From Corynebacterium imitans (GTDB lineage Bacteria > Actinomycetota > Actinomycetes > Mycobacteriales > Mycobacteriaceae): a DNA stretch of 64,000 nucleotides. Location: NCBI RefSeq assembly GCF_000739455.1, contig NZ_CP009211.1, positions 2,230,595-2,294,594 of the forward strand. The letters run 5' to 3'. The notes under the pieces were generated by a model. It saw nothing but the letters and a program-made list of their open reading frames with translations. It was not told where the DNA came from and searched no databases. Positions 44,184 through 53,084 of the stretch are shown in pieces (the stretch's first letter is position 1; each line of letters begins with the position of its first letter). The position numbers and the translations under genes are program-made.

Positions 44184-47100
44184 TTGCGCGCGCACGTCGT
44201 CGGCTGGCTGCTGCTGGCCTGCACCGCGTTGTTCCAACCGCCAGGCGAGGTCGCCGCGGACACCAAGCTCAACCTGTTCGTCGACCCGGCGCGCTTTCTT
44301 TCCCGCGCCACCCACGCGTATACGGACGAGTTCCCCTTGGGCCAGGTGCAGAACCAGGCTTATGGGTACCTCTTCCCGCAGGGCCCCTTCTTCCTGCTGG
44401 CAAACACGCTCGGTGTGCCGGAGTGGCTCGCGCAGCGCGCGTGGTGGACGCTTTTGCTATGCCTGGCGTACTCGGGTGCGCTCATCCTCGCGCGCCGCAC
44501 GGGCGTGCGCGGGACGCTGCCGCAGGTCAGCGCCGCCATGCTGTACGCGCTCTCGCCGCGCATCCTCACCACACTCACCGCGATCTCCTCGGAAGCCTGG
44601 CCGGTTGCGCTCGTGCCGTGGACGCTCATCCCACTGCCCCGGGCCCGCCCGCGCATCAGCGGTGCCGTGCTGGCGGTTGCCGCGATGGGCGCGGTCAACG
44701 CCACCGCTACCATCGCCGCCTGCCTGCCAGCACTCATCTTTCTGCTCTACCACCGCGCCTTTGCCCAGGCCACCCAGTTCGCCCTCGGCGCGGCGGCAGT
44801 CTCGGCGTGGTGGATCGGCCCACTGCTCGTACTCGGCCGCTACTCGCCACCATTTACCGAGTTCATCGAATCCGCCGCCGTCACCACCGCCTGGCTCAAC
44901 CCCATCGAAGTCCTGCGCGGCACCACCAGCTGGGCCCCCTTCGTCGATACGGAGCGCACCGCCGGCGCCTTACTCGTCGGAGAGCCCGTCTTCGTGTTGG
45001 CCACCGCGCTCATCGCCGCCTTCGGCCTGGCCGGCCTTGCCTGCCGCACCCCGTGGCGCGGTGTGTGGGTGGTCATGCTCGCCTGCGGATTCGCGCTGTT
45101 GTGCTCAGCGCACTTTTTCGCCCCGCTTTTCGACGGCCCACTCGCCCCCTTCCGCAACCTCCACAAATTCGACCCGCTCGTCCGCCTTCCCTTGGTCATG
45201 GGAGTGGGTCACCTCTTTGCCCGCGTCGACCGCCCTCGGGCCGCGGGCGTGGTGCTCGCGGGTGCGGTCGCCGTGGCCCCGGCGTGGTCGCTGCGCCTGC
45301 TGCCGGAGGGCACGTGGACAGAAATCCCCCCGCAGTGGGTCGCCGCGGGCGAGTGGCTCGACGAGCACGCCGCGGGCACCCGCACCCTCGTCGTGCCGGC
45401 GTCTTCTTTTGCCCGCCAAGACTGGGGCTGGACCCGCGACGAGCCGATCCAGGCGCTGACGAGTACCCGCTTCGCCTTCCGCGACGCCGTCCCTCTCGTC
45501 GAGCCGGAAGCCATCCGCGGCCTCGACGGCCAGGTCCGCGCGGTCGATCCGGAGGCGCTACGCGCCATCGGCGTCGGCGCGGTGGTCGTCCGCCACGACC
45601 TCGAGGGCGCCGAACCCCACGCCGCCGATTATGCCGCACGCAACTTGGGTGAGCCCGCCGCCAGCTTCCGCGAAGACTCCGGCTCCGGCGTGGACATCTA
45701 CCTGCTCGAACCCACCCGCGACGCCATGATCACGGACGCAGCACCAGTGACCGTTGACGGCGGCGGCGAAGTGCTCCCGCTGCTGTGGGCTGAGTACGGG
45801 TATTTTCCGGCACGGCTCGTCGATAAGCAGGCCCAACCGGACATCATCACCGACACCCCCGCACTTGCCGAGCGCAACTACGGCACACTCCACGGCGCGC
45901 AATCCGCGCACCTCGCCGAAGGTGAGGGCGGCAACGTAGGCAACCGACTGCCCGACTACCCGTCGGCAGGCACGCGCGTGGCCGTGGCTGAAGACGGCGG
46001 GCGGGCGCACGCCTCCTCCTCGGCGGCAGACGCGGGGGCGTTCGGCGGTGCGGTGCCCGGCGCGTCGCTGACCAGCGCCTTCGACGGGCTTGCCGAGACC
46101 GCGTGGTGGCCCGCGCCGGGCGATCGCGGCCCTTGGATCGAGGTCCCGCCCGTGGCTGAGCGGCTCACGATTACTGCGACGCGGGATACCGTCGTCACAC
46201 TGTCCGGCGGGCCAGAGCGCCGCGTCACCCTCGTCGCGGGCGAGCCGCGCACCATTCGCGCCCCGGGCACCACGCGGATCGAGTTGACCGAGCGCGTCGG
46301 CATCGCCGAGGTGGACGCGGGCCTATCCCGCATCGTGGAGGTCGAGGGCACCGCCGATACGTATTTCTTCCAGCGCCACTTCCCCGACACGCAGGTCATC
46401 CAACGCCGCTTCACCACCGCCATCGATGCCACGTGGCGCTTAAGCGCGCCCGCCACCATCGACGGCACCCGCCACGCCGCAGGCGAAGTCGAGCTGCCCG
46501 CAGGCACCCACGAGCTGTTTACCCGCCGCGAGACGATCACGCTTTCCCGCGACCGCGTACCCACCGCCGCGTGGGAGGCGCTTCCCGCCACCATCGCACC
46601 TGCCGGCCACCCGCGCACCATCATCACCACCCGCGCCTTCAACGCCGGGCTGCGCGCCACCGTCGGCGGTCAAGCGCTCGAGCCCACGCGTATCGACGCC
46701 GCAACCCAGGCCTTCACCCTCCCCGCCGGAGCATCCGGCGAGTTCCGCATGCACTTCGCCGGCGAGGCGGCGTACCGGAACTCGCTGCTCGCCGGCGGTG
46801 CGTTTTCCGCGCTGGTCGCGCTTGCCTGCCTGATCGTCGTGTCGCGACGGCGGGATGATGAGCTCCTCGTGCCCCAGGAGCTTCCCCGCCTTGACCGTGC
46901 CGCACCACTGCTCGCCGCCATCGCCGCGGGCCCTGTCACCGGACTGATCGCCGCCGCAAGTGCGTGGGCGATCCGGCGCTTCACGCTCCTGCCTGCCAGC
47001 TGGTTGTCCTCGGGCGCGCTGGTGGTTTCAGGGCTGGTGCTGGCGCGGGCCCCGTGGCCGTCGGCAAGCTATGCGGGCTCCACGCTGCTCCCGCTCGCCG

Positions 47101-47204
47101 GTTGCTTCGCGGTGGCGTGCCTGGCGTGGCCGGACCGGGATACATCGCGCCGCGACAGCACTGCGCGCACTAGTCGCGCGCCGGGGACCTCCACCAACTC
47201 GTAG
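44184..47204 (+). CDS. aftD: Arabinofuranosyltransferase AftD (DUF3367)
   Basis: Polytopic GT-C glycosyltransferase of 1006 aa that adds alpha-1,3-linked arabinofuranose to arabinan of the cell wall. Multiple N-terminal helices enclose the early loop DEFPLGQVQNQAYGYLFPQG, with the acidic residue typical of GT-C enzymes. A large outer region holds a discoidin-like carbohydrate-binding part (LTSAFDGLAETAWWPAPGDRG), and terminal helices follow. The start is TTG with GGGAG 6 nt upstream, 3 bases after the DUF2613 gene. Its last 136 bases overlap the convergent acyltransferase gene. Confidence 0.9.
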   Translation: MRAHVVGWLLLACTALFQPPGEVAADTKLNLFVDPARFLSRATHAYTDEFPLGQVQNQAYGYLFPQGPFFLLANTLGVPEWLAQRAWWTLLLCLAYSGALILARRTGVRGTLPQVSAAMLYALSPRILTTLTAISSEAWPVALVPWTLIPLPRARPRISGAVLAVAAMGAVNATATIAACLPALIFLLYHRAFAQATQFALGAAAVSAWWIGPLLVLGRYSPPFTEFIESAAVTTAWLNPIEVLRGTTSWAPFVDTERTAGALLVGEPVFVLATALIAAFGLAGLACRTPWRGVWVVMLACGFALLCSAHFFAPLFDGPLAPFRNLHKFDPLVRLPLVMGVGHLFARVDRPRAAGVVLAGAVAVAPAWSLRLLPEGTWTEIPPQWVAAGEWLDEHAAGTRTLVVPASSFARQDWGWTRDEPIQALTSTRFAFRDAVPLVEPEAIRGLDGQVRAVDPEALRAIGVGAVVVRHDLEGAEPHAADYAARNLGEPAASFREDSGSGVDIYLLEPTRDAMITDAAPVTVDGGGEVLPLLWAEYGYFPARLVDKQAQPDIITDTPALAERNYGTLHGAQSAHLAEGEGGNVGNRLPDYPSAGTRVAVAEDGGRAHASSSAADAGAFGGAVPGASLTSAFDGLAETAWWPAPGDRGPWIEVPPVAERLTITATRDTVVTLSGGPERRVTLVAGEPRTIRAPGTTRIELTERVGIAEVDAGLSRIVEVEGTADTYFFQRHFPDTQVIQRRFTTAIDATWRLSAPATIDGTRHAAGEVELPAGTHELFTRRETITLSRDRVPTAAWEALPATIAPAGHPRTIITTRAFNAGLRATVGGQALEPTRIDAATQAFTLPAGASGEFRMHFAGEAAYRNSLLAGGAFSALVALACLIVVSRRRDDELLVPQELPRLDRAAPLLAAIAAGPVTGLIAAASAWAIRRFTLLPASWLSSGALVVSGLVLARAPWPSASYAGSTLLPLAGCFAVACLAWPDRDTSRRDSTARTSRAPGTSTNS

Positions 47205-48145
47205 GAGATGTAGCCCACGACCAGGCTCGTCGCAGCAGTCACGATGAAGACTAGCGCGAAGTTGCCGCCGAAGACGGGCACCCCGAGCACGGGGAAGACC
47301 AGGTCGAGTACCGCCATGTGCCACAGGAACACGGAGTAGGACCAGCGCCCGGCCAGGAGCGCGGGCCGCGATGATAAGAGCGTGCCGTGCTCGCGGGGCC
47401 CGAGCGCGTACGGCACGACGAACAGGGCGGCAAAAAGTGTGCCGAGCAGGACGCGCACGTTGAACTCGGCCGGGGTGGGGTGGATCAGCCCCTCCGGGCC
47501 GACGACGCCGGCGAGCCACGCCACTGGCATGGCGAGCAGCGGGAAGGGCCAGCGTGGTCCGCGGTAGCGCACGCCGGCGCGCTCGAGTTCGGCGCACGCG
47601 AGCCCGACGGCGAACCAGGGGGTATAGGACGGCGGCCAGATCTGCAGGTTGACCACCTCGGGATCGGAAAACGGCTCGATTACCCACGGCCACGCCAGCC
47701 CGACGACCACCGCGAGGACGAGCACCAGCCACCGCGCCCGCCCGCTTCGCGCAAGGTAGAGCGGCAGGACCAGGTAGAACGCCACCTCCACGCACAGCGA
47801 CCACAGCTGGGTCAGCCCGGCGATGAGGCCGTCTGGCACGTAGATCTGCACCATGAGCAGGTTGGCCACCGCTTGAGCAGCGCTCACCCCACTCAGCGCG
47901 GGCAGCGCGAGCAGCACGACCGCCACGCACACCACGTACGCGGGCACGATGCGGGCAACCCGGCGCGCGAAGTAGCCGGGGCGCGGCCCGCGGCGGGCGA
48001 GCACGAACGCGGAGAGTGCGTAGAAGACGGCGACGAAGTAGTCGAAACGCGCGAGCAGCGGCGAGTCGTTCGCGGTCTGGAAGGCGACGTGCGTGGTGAG
48101 GATCCCGAGGGCGGCGACGCCGCGCAGGCCCTCGAGTTCTGGCAG
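47069..48145 (-). CDS. Acyltransferase family 3 (OafA-like) membrane protein, start unclear
   Basis: Integral O-acyltransferase of about 358 aa. The N-terminal signature LLPELEGLRGVAALGILTTH and about ten helices fit the Acyl_transf_3 family, which acetylates or succinylates surface glycans. GPRPGYFARRVARIVPAYVV is a second family mark. No ATG, GTG or TTG occurs in frame near the expected N-terminus; the nearest canonical starts lie deep in the antisense of the DUF3068 gene. I use CTG 48145 provisionally. An ATG 45 bases upstream is in another frame, so an indel is also possible. A TACAAT at 48199-48194 could be the -10. Confidence 0.75.
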   Translation of the reverse strand: MPELEGLRGVAALGILTTHVAFQTANDSPLLARFDYFVAVFYALSAFVLARRGPRPGYFARRVARIVPAYVVCVAVVLLALPALSGVSAAQAVANLLMVQIYVPDGLIAGLTQLWSLCVEVAFYLVLPLYLARSGRARWLVLVLAVVVGLAWPWVIEPFSDPEVVNLQIWPPSYTPWFAVGLACAELERAGVRYRGPRWPFPLLAMPVAWLAGVVGPEGLIHPTPAEFNVRVLLGTLFAALFVVPYALGPREHGTLLSSRPALLAGRWSYSVFLWHMAVLDLVFPVLGVPVFGGNFALVFIVTAATSLVVGYISYELVEVPGARLVRAVLSRRDVSRSGHARHATAKQPASGSSVEPA

Positions 48146-48163
48146 TAGGTTAGAGTTTCTGGT

Positions 48164-48889
48164 GTGGGTTTCGGTGAGCTGTTCGATGTGGACATTGTAA
48201 AGAAGCGCAAGCTGGCGTGGGCCGCCGGCATCGTGGTCGTCGCGCTGGCGTGCAACCTCGCTTCCCCCATCGTCATCGCCTTCCAGCGCCCGCTCGAGAT
48301 AGGCACGCAGTCCATGCGCTTCGACGGCCCCGGGGGCGAGCAGTTCACGCGCACGACCACGCTGGAGAAATCCACTGAACAGGACCCCGACACCGGCAAG
48401 GACAAGGACGTCTACACGCTCACCACCGAGCAGGACGGCCCCGAGGCGTACACCGATTCCTTCCGCATCAACCCGACCACCGCGTTTCCGGAAAAGGATC
48501 GCCACGGCGTCGGCGTGTACCTGCCGTACCGCCCGGAGCGCCGCTCCTACCCGTACTTCGACCCGCGCTCGCAGACCACGGTGCCGCTGGATTACCTCGG
48601 CCCGGGCTCGGTCGGCGGGCTGGAGACTTACCAGTATCGCGCCACGCTTCCCGACGACGCCCAGCGCACCATCAATGTCGAGCGGCGCACCGGCATGCTT
48701 GTCGACGAATCGTGGTCCCTTTCCTCCGGCGTCTGGACACTCAGCGAGGACTCCAAAGCGGACGCGGTCGATACCACCCGCGGGAAGGTCGCCTGGCTGC
48801 GGGCCTTACAGATCATGGCGCTGGTGACCCGGCTGATCGCGGTGGTTGCCCTTATTTGGGCGTTGGTGCTCCTTGCGCGGCGCAACTAA
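48164..48889 (+). CDS. DUF3068 (PorA-family) membrane protein
   Basis: Product of 241 aa: an N-terminal helix (LAWAAGIVVVALACNLASPI), an external beta-rich domain (TLTTEQDGPEAYTDSFRINP, GVYLPYRPERRSYPYFDP) and a C-terminal helix (ALVTRLIAVVALIWALVLLA). DUF3068 is confined to actinobacteria with mycolate envelopes; function unknown. GTG start, with TAGAGT ending 7 nt upstream (leaderless). It is divergent from the acyltransferase and overlaps the next gene by 17 bases. Confidence 0.88.
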   Translation: MGFGELFDVDIVKKRKLAWAAGIVVVALACNLASPIVIAFQRPLEIGTQSMRFDGPGGEQFTRTTTLEKSTEQDPDTGKDKDVYTLTTEQDGPEAYTDSFRINPTTAFPEKDRHGVGVYLPYRPERRSYPYFDPRSQTTVPLDYLGPGSVGGLETYQYRATLPDDAQRTINVERRTGMLVDESWSLSSGVWTLSEDSKADAVDTTRGKVAWLRALQIMALVTRLIAVVALIWALVLLARRN

Positions 48890-50312
48890 ATACCTGCTGC
48901 CTGCCTACGGCACCCTGCTGGTACTTGGCCTGACCTGGCCGTTTTTCCTGCCGGGCGAGGCGTTTGCGCTGCGCGACATGATGGTGCTGACAGACATGGC
49001 GCTCACCCGCGCCTCCCTCGGCTTTGGTGATCTGCCCGCACGCAACGTGCCCCAGGACGCGCTGCTAGGGCTGATCCCGTTCCCTGTTTTCTTTGTCCGC
49101 GTCCTCATCGTTGGCGCGGCTTGTACTGCCGCGTTTGCCGGCTACCGGCTGGGCCCCCACCCGCTGGGCAAGGCGGCGGCGATGACGGTGGCGGTGTGGA
49201 ACCCCTTCGTTATCGAGCGCTTCCTGCAGGGCCAGTGGTCCCTTGCCGTAGCGGCGTGGCTTGTGCCCCTGGTCGCGCTCGGCGGGCGCGCCAGCCCCCT
49301 GGCGCAGTGGGCGGCCTCGCTGACCCCGACTGGTGCGCTCGCCGCGGCCTGCTTCGTGCGCAACCGGGCAGGCGTGGTCGTCGCGGTGCTGGCCTGCGCC
49401 CCGTGGGTGGTGGCGGGTGTGCTCGCCACCGGTGGTGGGACCGCCACGGCCGAAAGCGCCGCCGCGTTTGCGCCGCGGGCAGAGCAGTACGTGGGCACGC
49501 TCGGTGCGCTCATGGGACTGGGCGGTATTTGGAATTCGGCGGCGGTCCCGGGCTCGCGCGCGGTGGGCTTTGCGCTGTTCGGCATCCCGCTGTTTTTCCT
49601 GCTCGCGCTGGGCTGGCGCGCGGTTCCGCGGCGCTGGCTCACCTTGGCCGGGGTGGGTTTTGCGGTCGCGCTCGCGTCCTGGGCGGGTATTACCGAACCT
49701 CTGGTCACACACGTACCCGGCGGCGGGCTTATCCGCGACGCGCAGAAGTGGCTCATCCTTGCCATCCCGGCCTTCGTCGCGGCGGCGGGGGCGCTTACTC
49801 CGCGTCGCGCCGCGGCCGCGCTCGCGTGTGCGCTGTTGCAGGTGCCGGACGGTGCGGTGGTCGTCGAGAAGCTGCGGCCGGTCGCGGTGGACGCACCGGT
49901 GGTCGCGCACGCGGGCCGGGACGTCTACTTCGCCGAGCGCGCCCCGCTTACGCTCGTGCGCGGCGAGCCGACAGTGGACCCTGCGCCGAAGCAGATGAAT
50001 GTCGTGGAGTCCGGGGCCTTGCTTGTCGACGGCGTACTCGTCGACCCGCCCTCTCCCCGATGGCTCGCAGCGCACGAGGCCGTTTCGCAGGAGCCGGTGA
50101 ATCGGGCGCGGCTGCGAGAGCTGGAGATCGGACTCGTGGTCTACCCGGACGGGCGGGTGCTGGACACAGGCGCTCCCGCGCGCGGCCTTCCGCCGGCGGG
50201 CCTAGTGCTTTTCGCCGGTTACTTAGCTGCGCTGGGCTACGCGCTCGCTGCGTTCAGGCGCTCGCGGAGTTCGGCGGCGAAGGTCTCGGGATCAGGCACG
50301 GACACGGCGTAG
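48873..50312 (+). CDS. Polytopic membrane protein, probable GT-C-like envelope glycan enzyme
   Basis: About 479 aa with ten or so helices. The N-terminal loop (LRDMMVLTDMALTRASLGFG, then DLPARNVPQDALLGLIPFP) has Asp residues after the first helix, and WNPFVIERFLQGQWSLAVAA resembles AftD-like GT-C membrane cores. A C-terminal outer part has PKQMNVVESGALLVDGVLVD. I infer a role in arabinan or lipoglycan synthesis from these features and the neighbours; substrate unknown. The start is ambiguous: TTG 48873 (used) or TTG 48846, both overlapping the DUF3068 gene. Its 3' end overlaps the convergent gene by 76 bases. Confidence 0.75.
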   Translation: MRGATKYLLPAYGTLLVLGLTWPFFLPGEAFALRDMMVLTDMALTRASLGFGDLPARNVPQDALLGLIPFPVFFVRVLIVGAACTAAFAGYRLGPHPLGKAAAMTVAVWNPFVIERFLQGQWSLAVAAWLVPLVALGGRASPLAQWAASLTPTGALAAACFVRNRAGVVVAVLACAPWVVAGVLATGGGTATAESAAAFAPRAEQYVGTLGALMGLGGIWNSAAVPGSRAVGFALFGIPLFFLLALGWRAVPRRWLTLAGVGFAVALASWAGITEPLVTHVPGGGLIRDAQKWLILAIPAFVAAAGALTPRRAAAALACALLQVPDGAVVVEKLRPVAVDAPVVAHAGRDVYFAERAPLTLVRGEPTVDPAPKQMNVVESGALLVDGVLVDPPSPRWLAAHEAVSQEPVNRARLRELEIGLVVYPDGRVLDTGAPARGLPPAGLVLFAGYLAALGYALAAFRRSRSSAAKVSGSGTDTA

Positions 50313-50704
50313 TCGCCGTCTAGGGTATTAATCCGTACTGTCGGGCCGCCAACGGAGTAGCACTCAGCGCCGTCGACCTCCCGTGGGCCGCTTACGTGCG
50401 GTGGGAAGAACATCCACAACCACACGCTCGGTTGCGGACCTGCCGCTTCAACGTCGGTGACGCGCGCAAGCGGGATTGCGGTTTCGCGCCCTGCGAGGCG
50501 TAGATGCAGCGCAGCGTCGTCCACACACACGTGCAGGGTGATCCGCGCGTAGAAGAAGGCGTACCCGGCGAAGCAGGCCAGCAGAATCCAGCTGAACGGA
50601 TCGGGGCGAAATCCACCTACGAGGGGCACCACCAGCACCGTGGCCACTATCAGAACGGCCAAAGGGACGCCGTTTACCCTGCGGTAACGTTCGAGCTTCG
50701 TCAT
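50237..50704 (-). CDS. Small membrane protein with PH-like domain
   Basis: Product of 155 aa from ATG 50704: two close helices (GVPLAVLIVATVLVVPLVGG and FSWILLACFAGYAFFYARIT), then a soluble beta domain (HVCVDDAALHLRLAGRETAI, DGDYAVSVPDPETFAAELRE) like bacterial PH domains. TACGCT lies 6 nt before the ATG. The longer reading to 50743 is not needed. Function unknown. Confidence 0.78.
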   Translation of the reverse strand: MTKLERYRRVNGVPLAVLIVATVLVVPLVGGFRPDPFSWILLACFAGYAFFYARITLHVCVDDAALHLRLAGRETAIPLARVTDVEAAGPQPSVWLWMFFPPHVSGPREVDGAECYSVGGPTVRINTLDGDYAVSVPDPETFAAELRERLNAASA

Positions 50705-50743
50705 ACCACAAGCGTAACAACACTCACTTCTATTTTTATTCAT

Positions 50744-50937
50744 AAAATTCGGCCGTAGCAGAAAACCTCTTTACCTGCACTATTAGCGTCATTAGTGGGC
50801 GCGTACCAATTAATGACAAAGTCCAATCATTGAAACCCTTGCACCATCCGCACGCCATGGCTAAAGTTAACTTCAGATGAACAAAAGGTTACATACCCGG
50901 TAGTCCGGGGGAACTACCTCGAAATAAGGAGCACATC
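50744..50937 (+). promoter_or_regulatory. Promoter region of the 81-aa protein gene
   Basis: TTGCAC (50839-50844), 17 nt, TAAAGT (50862-50867) is a good housekeeping promoter for the following gene. The leader contains CCCGG-TAGT-CCGGG and the alternative pairing GGTAGT/ACTACC. TTTTAT-TC-ATAAAA at 50734-50747 is a small palindrome at its left edge. Confidence 0.6.
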
Positions 50938-51183
50938 ATGCAGGACATCAACAACATCGACTTTTCCATCATCCGCGAGCGCGCACTGCGCAATATCCGC
51001 GAGGACCTGATCGCCGAGTGGTCTGGCGAGTTCCCCGCCGATGAGATCGGCGACGCCTTTGACTCGGTCCTCAGGGCCCACCGCCGTAGCGCCACCCTGG
51101 ACCACTTCATTCCGGTCCTGGTAGAGGCAGAGATGAGCGCGCGCCTGCGCTCCGGCAATCTGTGGCCGGCCACCGCAGCCTAA
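50938..51183 (+). CDS. Small three-helix protein, DUF3562-like
   Basis: An 81-aa acidic soluble protein (MQDINNIDFSIIRERALRNI) with helical periodicity and a VLRAHRRSATLDHFIPVLVE segment typical of short actinobacterial three-helix domains. AATAAGGAG precedes the ATG; a strong terminator follows, so it is monocistronic and probably well expressed. Function unknown; the family name is a tentative match. Confidence 0.82.
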   Translation: MQDINNIDFSIIRERALRNIREDLIAEWSGEFPADEIGDAFDSVLRAHRRSATLDHFIPVLVEAEMSARLRSGNLWPATAA

Positions 51184-51195
51184 GTTTTTTACCCC

Positions 51196-51235
51196 CCGCG
51201 GCCGCTGCTTCCCATGAAGCGGCGGCCGCGGTTTT
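51196..51235 (+). terminator. Rho-independent terminator
   Basis: CCGCGGCCGCTGCTT pairs with AAGCGGCGGCCGCGG (one T-G pair) around CCCATG, followed by TTTTGTTA. Confidence 0.9.
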
Positions 51236-51535
51236 GTTATGCTTGTGCCCATCATGCTGTCGGTAGCGGGAACACCCGGGACCCGCGGCGTGCGTCTTAG
51301 CGAACACTCACCCGCGCCAGTCCGGGCAATGGCTGGCGACTCTGATCAGGCCCTTCGCCGACGGGCTACCCCTGTACAAAGCACCCGGCCTGCATCGAGT
51401 ACACGCGCACTCCCGAGAAGGGAACGCACAAATAATTGAGTATCACCGAAGTGTTGGAAGGCGCGCCCGCCCCTGGGGCCCGTGAGGGTTGGGATACGGG
51501 GACGCATACCTTTTAGCAGGAGGAAAGGGGCCACC
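51236..51535. other. 300-base intergenic stretch without a supported gene
   Basis: It lies between the terminator and the DIP1984-family gene. Frames on both strands are short, rich in Arg/Ser/Pro and lack a ribosome-binding site. ACCTTTTAGCAGGAGG near the right end is the leader of the next gene. Confidence 0.6.
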
Positions 51536-51991
51536 ATGTTGCTTGCAGAAGCACTCGCACAACGCGCCGAGGCGCAGCACCGCCTAGACGAGCTGCGCTC
51601 CCGCCTGGTTGAGCAGGCGCGCGTACAGGAGGGCGACGAGCCCGCCGAGGACCCAGCCGAGCTGCTCAAAGAGGCAGCGCACGTGCTGGAGCAGATTGAG
51701 GTGTTGGTGCGCCGCATCAACCACACCAACTCGGTCACGCCTTTCGAGGGCGACGCCACGCTAACCGACGCGATCGCACGCCGCGACGCGCTGGTCCGCG
51801 CGGGCCGCTTCTACTCCGCGGTCGCGGACTCGGCGACGGCGCGGATGGACCGCTACTCGCGTTCCGAGGTGCGTTACGTACCCACCGTGGATGCGGCCGC
51901 GCTGCGCAAGATGGCGGACGCCGCCTCCAAGGAGTACCGCCAGTTGGATACGAAGATTCAGCAGCTGAACTGGTCGACAGAGCTGCGCTAG
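51536..51991 (+). CDS. DIP1984-family protein
   Basis: A soluble, helical 151-aa protein. The ATG follows AGGAGGAAAGG. Long helices (LLAEALAQRAEAQHRLDELR, DAAALRKMADAASKEYRQLD, TKIQQLNWSTELR) match the DIP1984/septicolysin-like family of corynebacteria, whose role is unknown. RRINHTNSVTPFEGDATLTD is the most conserved-looking part. It overlaps the convergent glycosyltransferase stop by 4 bases. Confidence 0.88.
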   Translation: MLLAEALAQRAEAQHRLDELRSRLVEQARVQEGDEPAEDPAELLKEAAHVLEQIEVLVRRINHTNSVTPFEGDATLTDAIARRDALVRAGRFYSAVADSATARMDRYSRSEVRYVPTVDAAALRKMADAASKEYRQLDTKIQQLNWSTELR

Positions 51992-53070
51992 CGCCCCGCC
52001 GCGTCGCCAACCACGTCATCCAGCACCGCAGCGAACTTCGCCCCGGTCGCCTCCCAGGAGTACTCGCCCGCGCGCGCTTTGGCGGCGGTGCCGAGCCGGT
52101 GGCGCAGGTTGGCGTCGGCAAGCAAACGCTCCACCGCCTGGCTGAACTGCGCCTTCGTGTCCACGAGCACGCCGGTGTCCCCATCGATGATGGAGTCATT
52201 GACGCCGCCGGCGCTGCGGTAGCCGATAGTCGGCACGCCGTGCGCTGCCGCCTCCACGACCGCGATGCCCCACCCCTCCTTCGCGCTCGGCATGAGGTGC
52301 AGCGCCGCGCGAGAGAGCAGGGCGTGCTTGTAGGCGTCGTTGACGTGCCCGTGGAAGCGGATCTCGGGCCGGTCCGCCGCGTATTCGCGCAAGCGGTCCT
52401 CCCACCAGCCGGAGCCGATGATGTCTAACACCACATCTTCGCGCCCAGCGATCGCATCGATCGCGTGCTCGATGCGCTTGTGCGGCACCAGCCGCGACAG
52501 GGTCACCACGTGCACCTTCCCGTCGTCTGGCACCACGGGCAGCGCGTCCGGGATAGGGTCCACGCCGTTTTCCACGATCGCGATGTCGCCCGCGTCCACG
52601 CCGAGCGCAACCAGATCGCTTCTCGACGCCTCCCCCACCGTCACGTACCGCGCGCCCCGATACACCCGCGGCGCGACCTTGGACTCCAAAAACCAGCCCA
52701 ACCGCCCGATAATCGGGCCCGCCACCGGCCACTGATCCTTATGGCAGTGGTGCGTAAGCAGCACGACCGGCCGGCGCGTAAACAGGCGCGCGAAAAACGG
52801 AATCCCGTTCTGCGTATCCACGATCACGTCCGGCCGGTTGCGCCAAATAGACAGCGGCGCCAGAACATATACGCCGTACTTGCCCCCGGCACGCTCGAAG
52901 CGGATGCCGCCGCGCGTGCTGCGCCGTGGCGCGTCGGTGTGGCTGGAGGTGCGAAAAACGACCTCGTGGCCCTGCGCCGCGAGGTACTCGCCGACGCGCT
53001 CCAGGTAGCGTTCGCTGCCGCCGCCCTGCGGGTGGGTGGAGTCGCGCCAGCACATCAGCAGTATCTTCAT
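51988..53070 (-). CDS. Glycosyltransferase family 4
   Basis: GT-B glycosyltransferase of 360 aa. The N-terminus MKILLMCWRDSTHPQGGGSE is the acceptor-side start of family 4, and EGWGIAVVEAAAHGVPTIGY holds the two Glu of the E-x7-E motif near a nucleotide-sugar site. SRLVPHKRIEHAIDAIA supports this. Target is probably an envelope glycan or lipid. The start is ATG 53070; the reading to 53136 would enter the divergent gene. TACGGT ends 8 nt before the ATG, inside the divergent gene's first codons. Confidence 0.9.
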   Translation of the reverse strand: MKILLMCWRDSTHPQGGGSERYLERVGEYLAAQGHEVVFRTSSHTDAPRRSTRGGIRFERAGGKYGVYVLAPLSIWRNRPDVIVDTQNGIPFFARLFTRRPVVLLTHHCHKDQWPVAGPIIGRLGWFLESKVAPRVYRGARYVTVGEASRSDLVALGVDAGDIAIVENGVDPIPDALPVVPDDGKVHVVTLSRLVPHKRIEHAIDAIAGREDVVLDIIGSGWWEDRLREYAADRPEIRFHGHVNDAYKHALLSRAALHLMPSAKEGWGIAVVEAAAHGVPTIGYRSAGGVNDSIIDGDTGVLVDTKAQFSQAVERLLADANLRHRLGTAAKARAGEYSWEATGAKFAAVLDDVVGDAAGR

Positions 53071-53084
53071 TGCTATGTACCGTA
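53062..53084. promoter_or_regulatory. Overlapping divergent leaderless promoters
   Basis: The ATG of the GT4 gene (53070, minus) and of the methyltransferase (53075, plus) have 4 bases between them. TATCTT (53062-53067) is 7 nt from the plus ATG and TACGGT (53084-53079) is 8 nt from the minus ATG. Each -10 therefore lies within the other gene. Confidence 0.6.

Noticed and set aside
51239..51439. 66-codon plus frame between two genes
   Set aside because: Poor composition for a protein and no ribosome-binding site; TATGCT upstream is at an unsuitable distance from the ATG.
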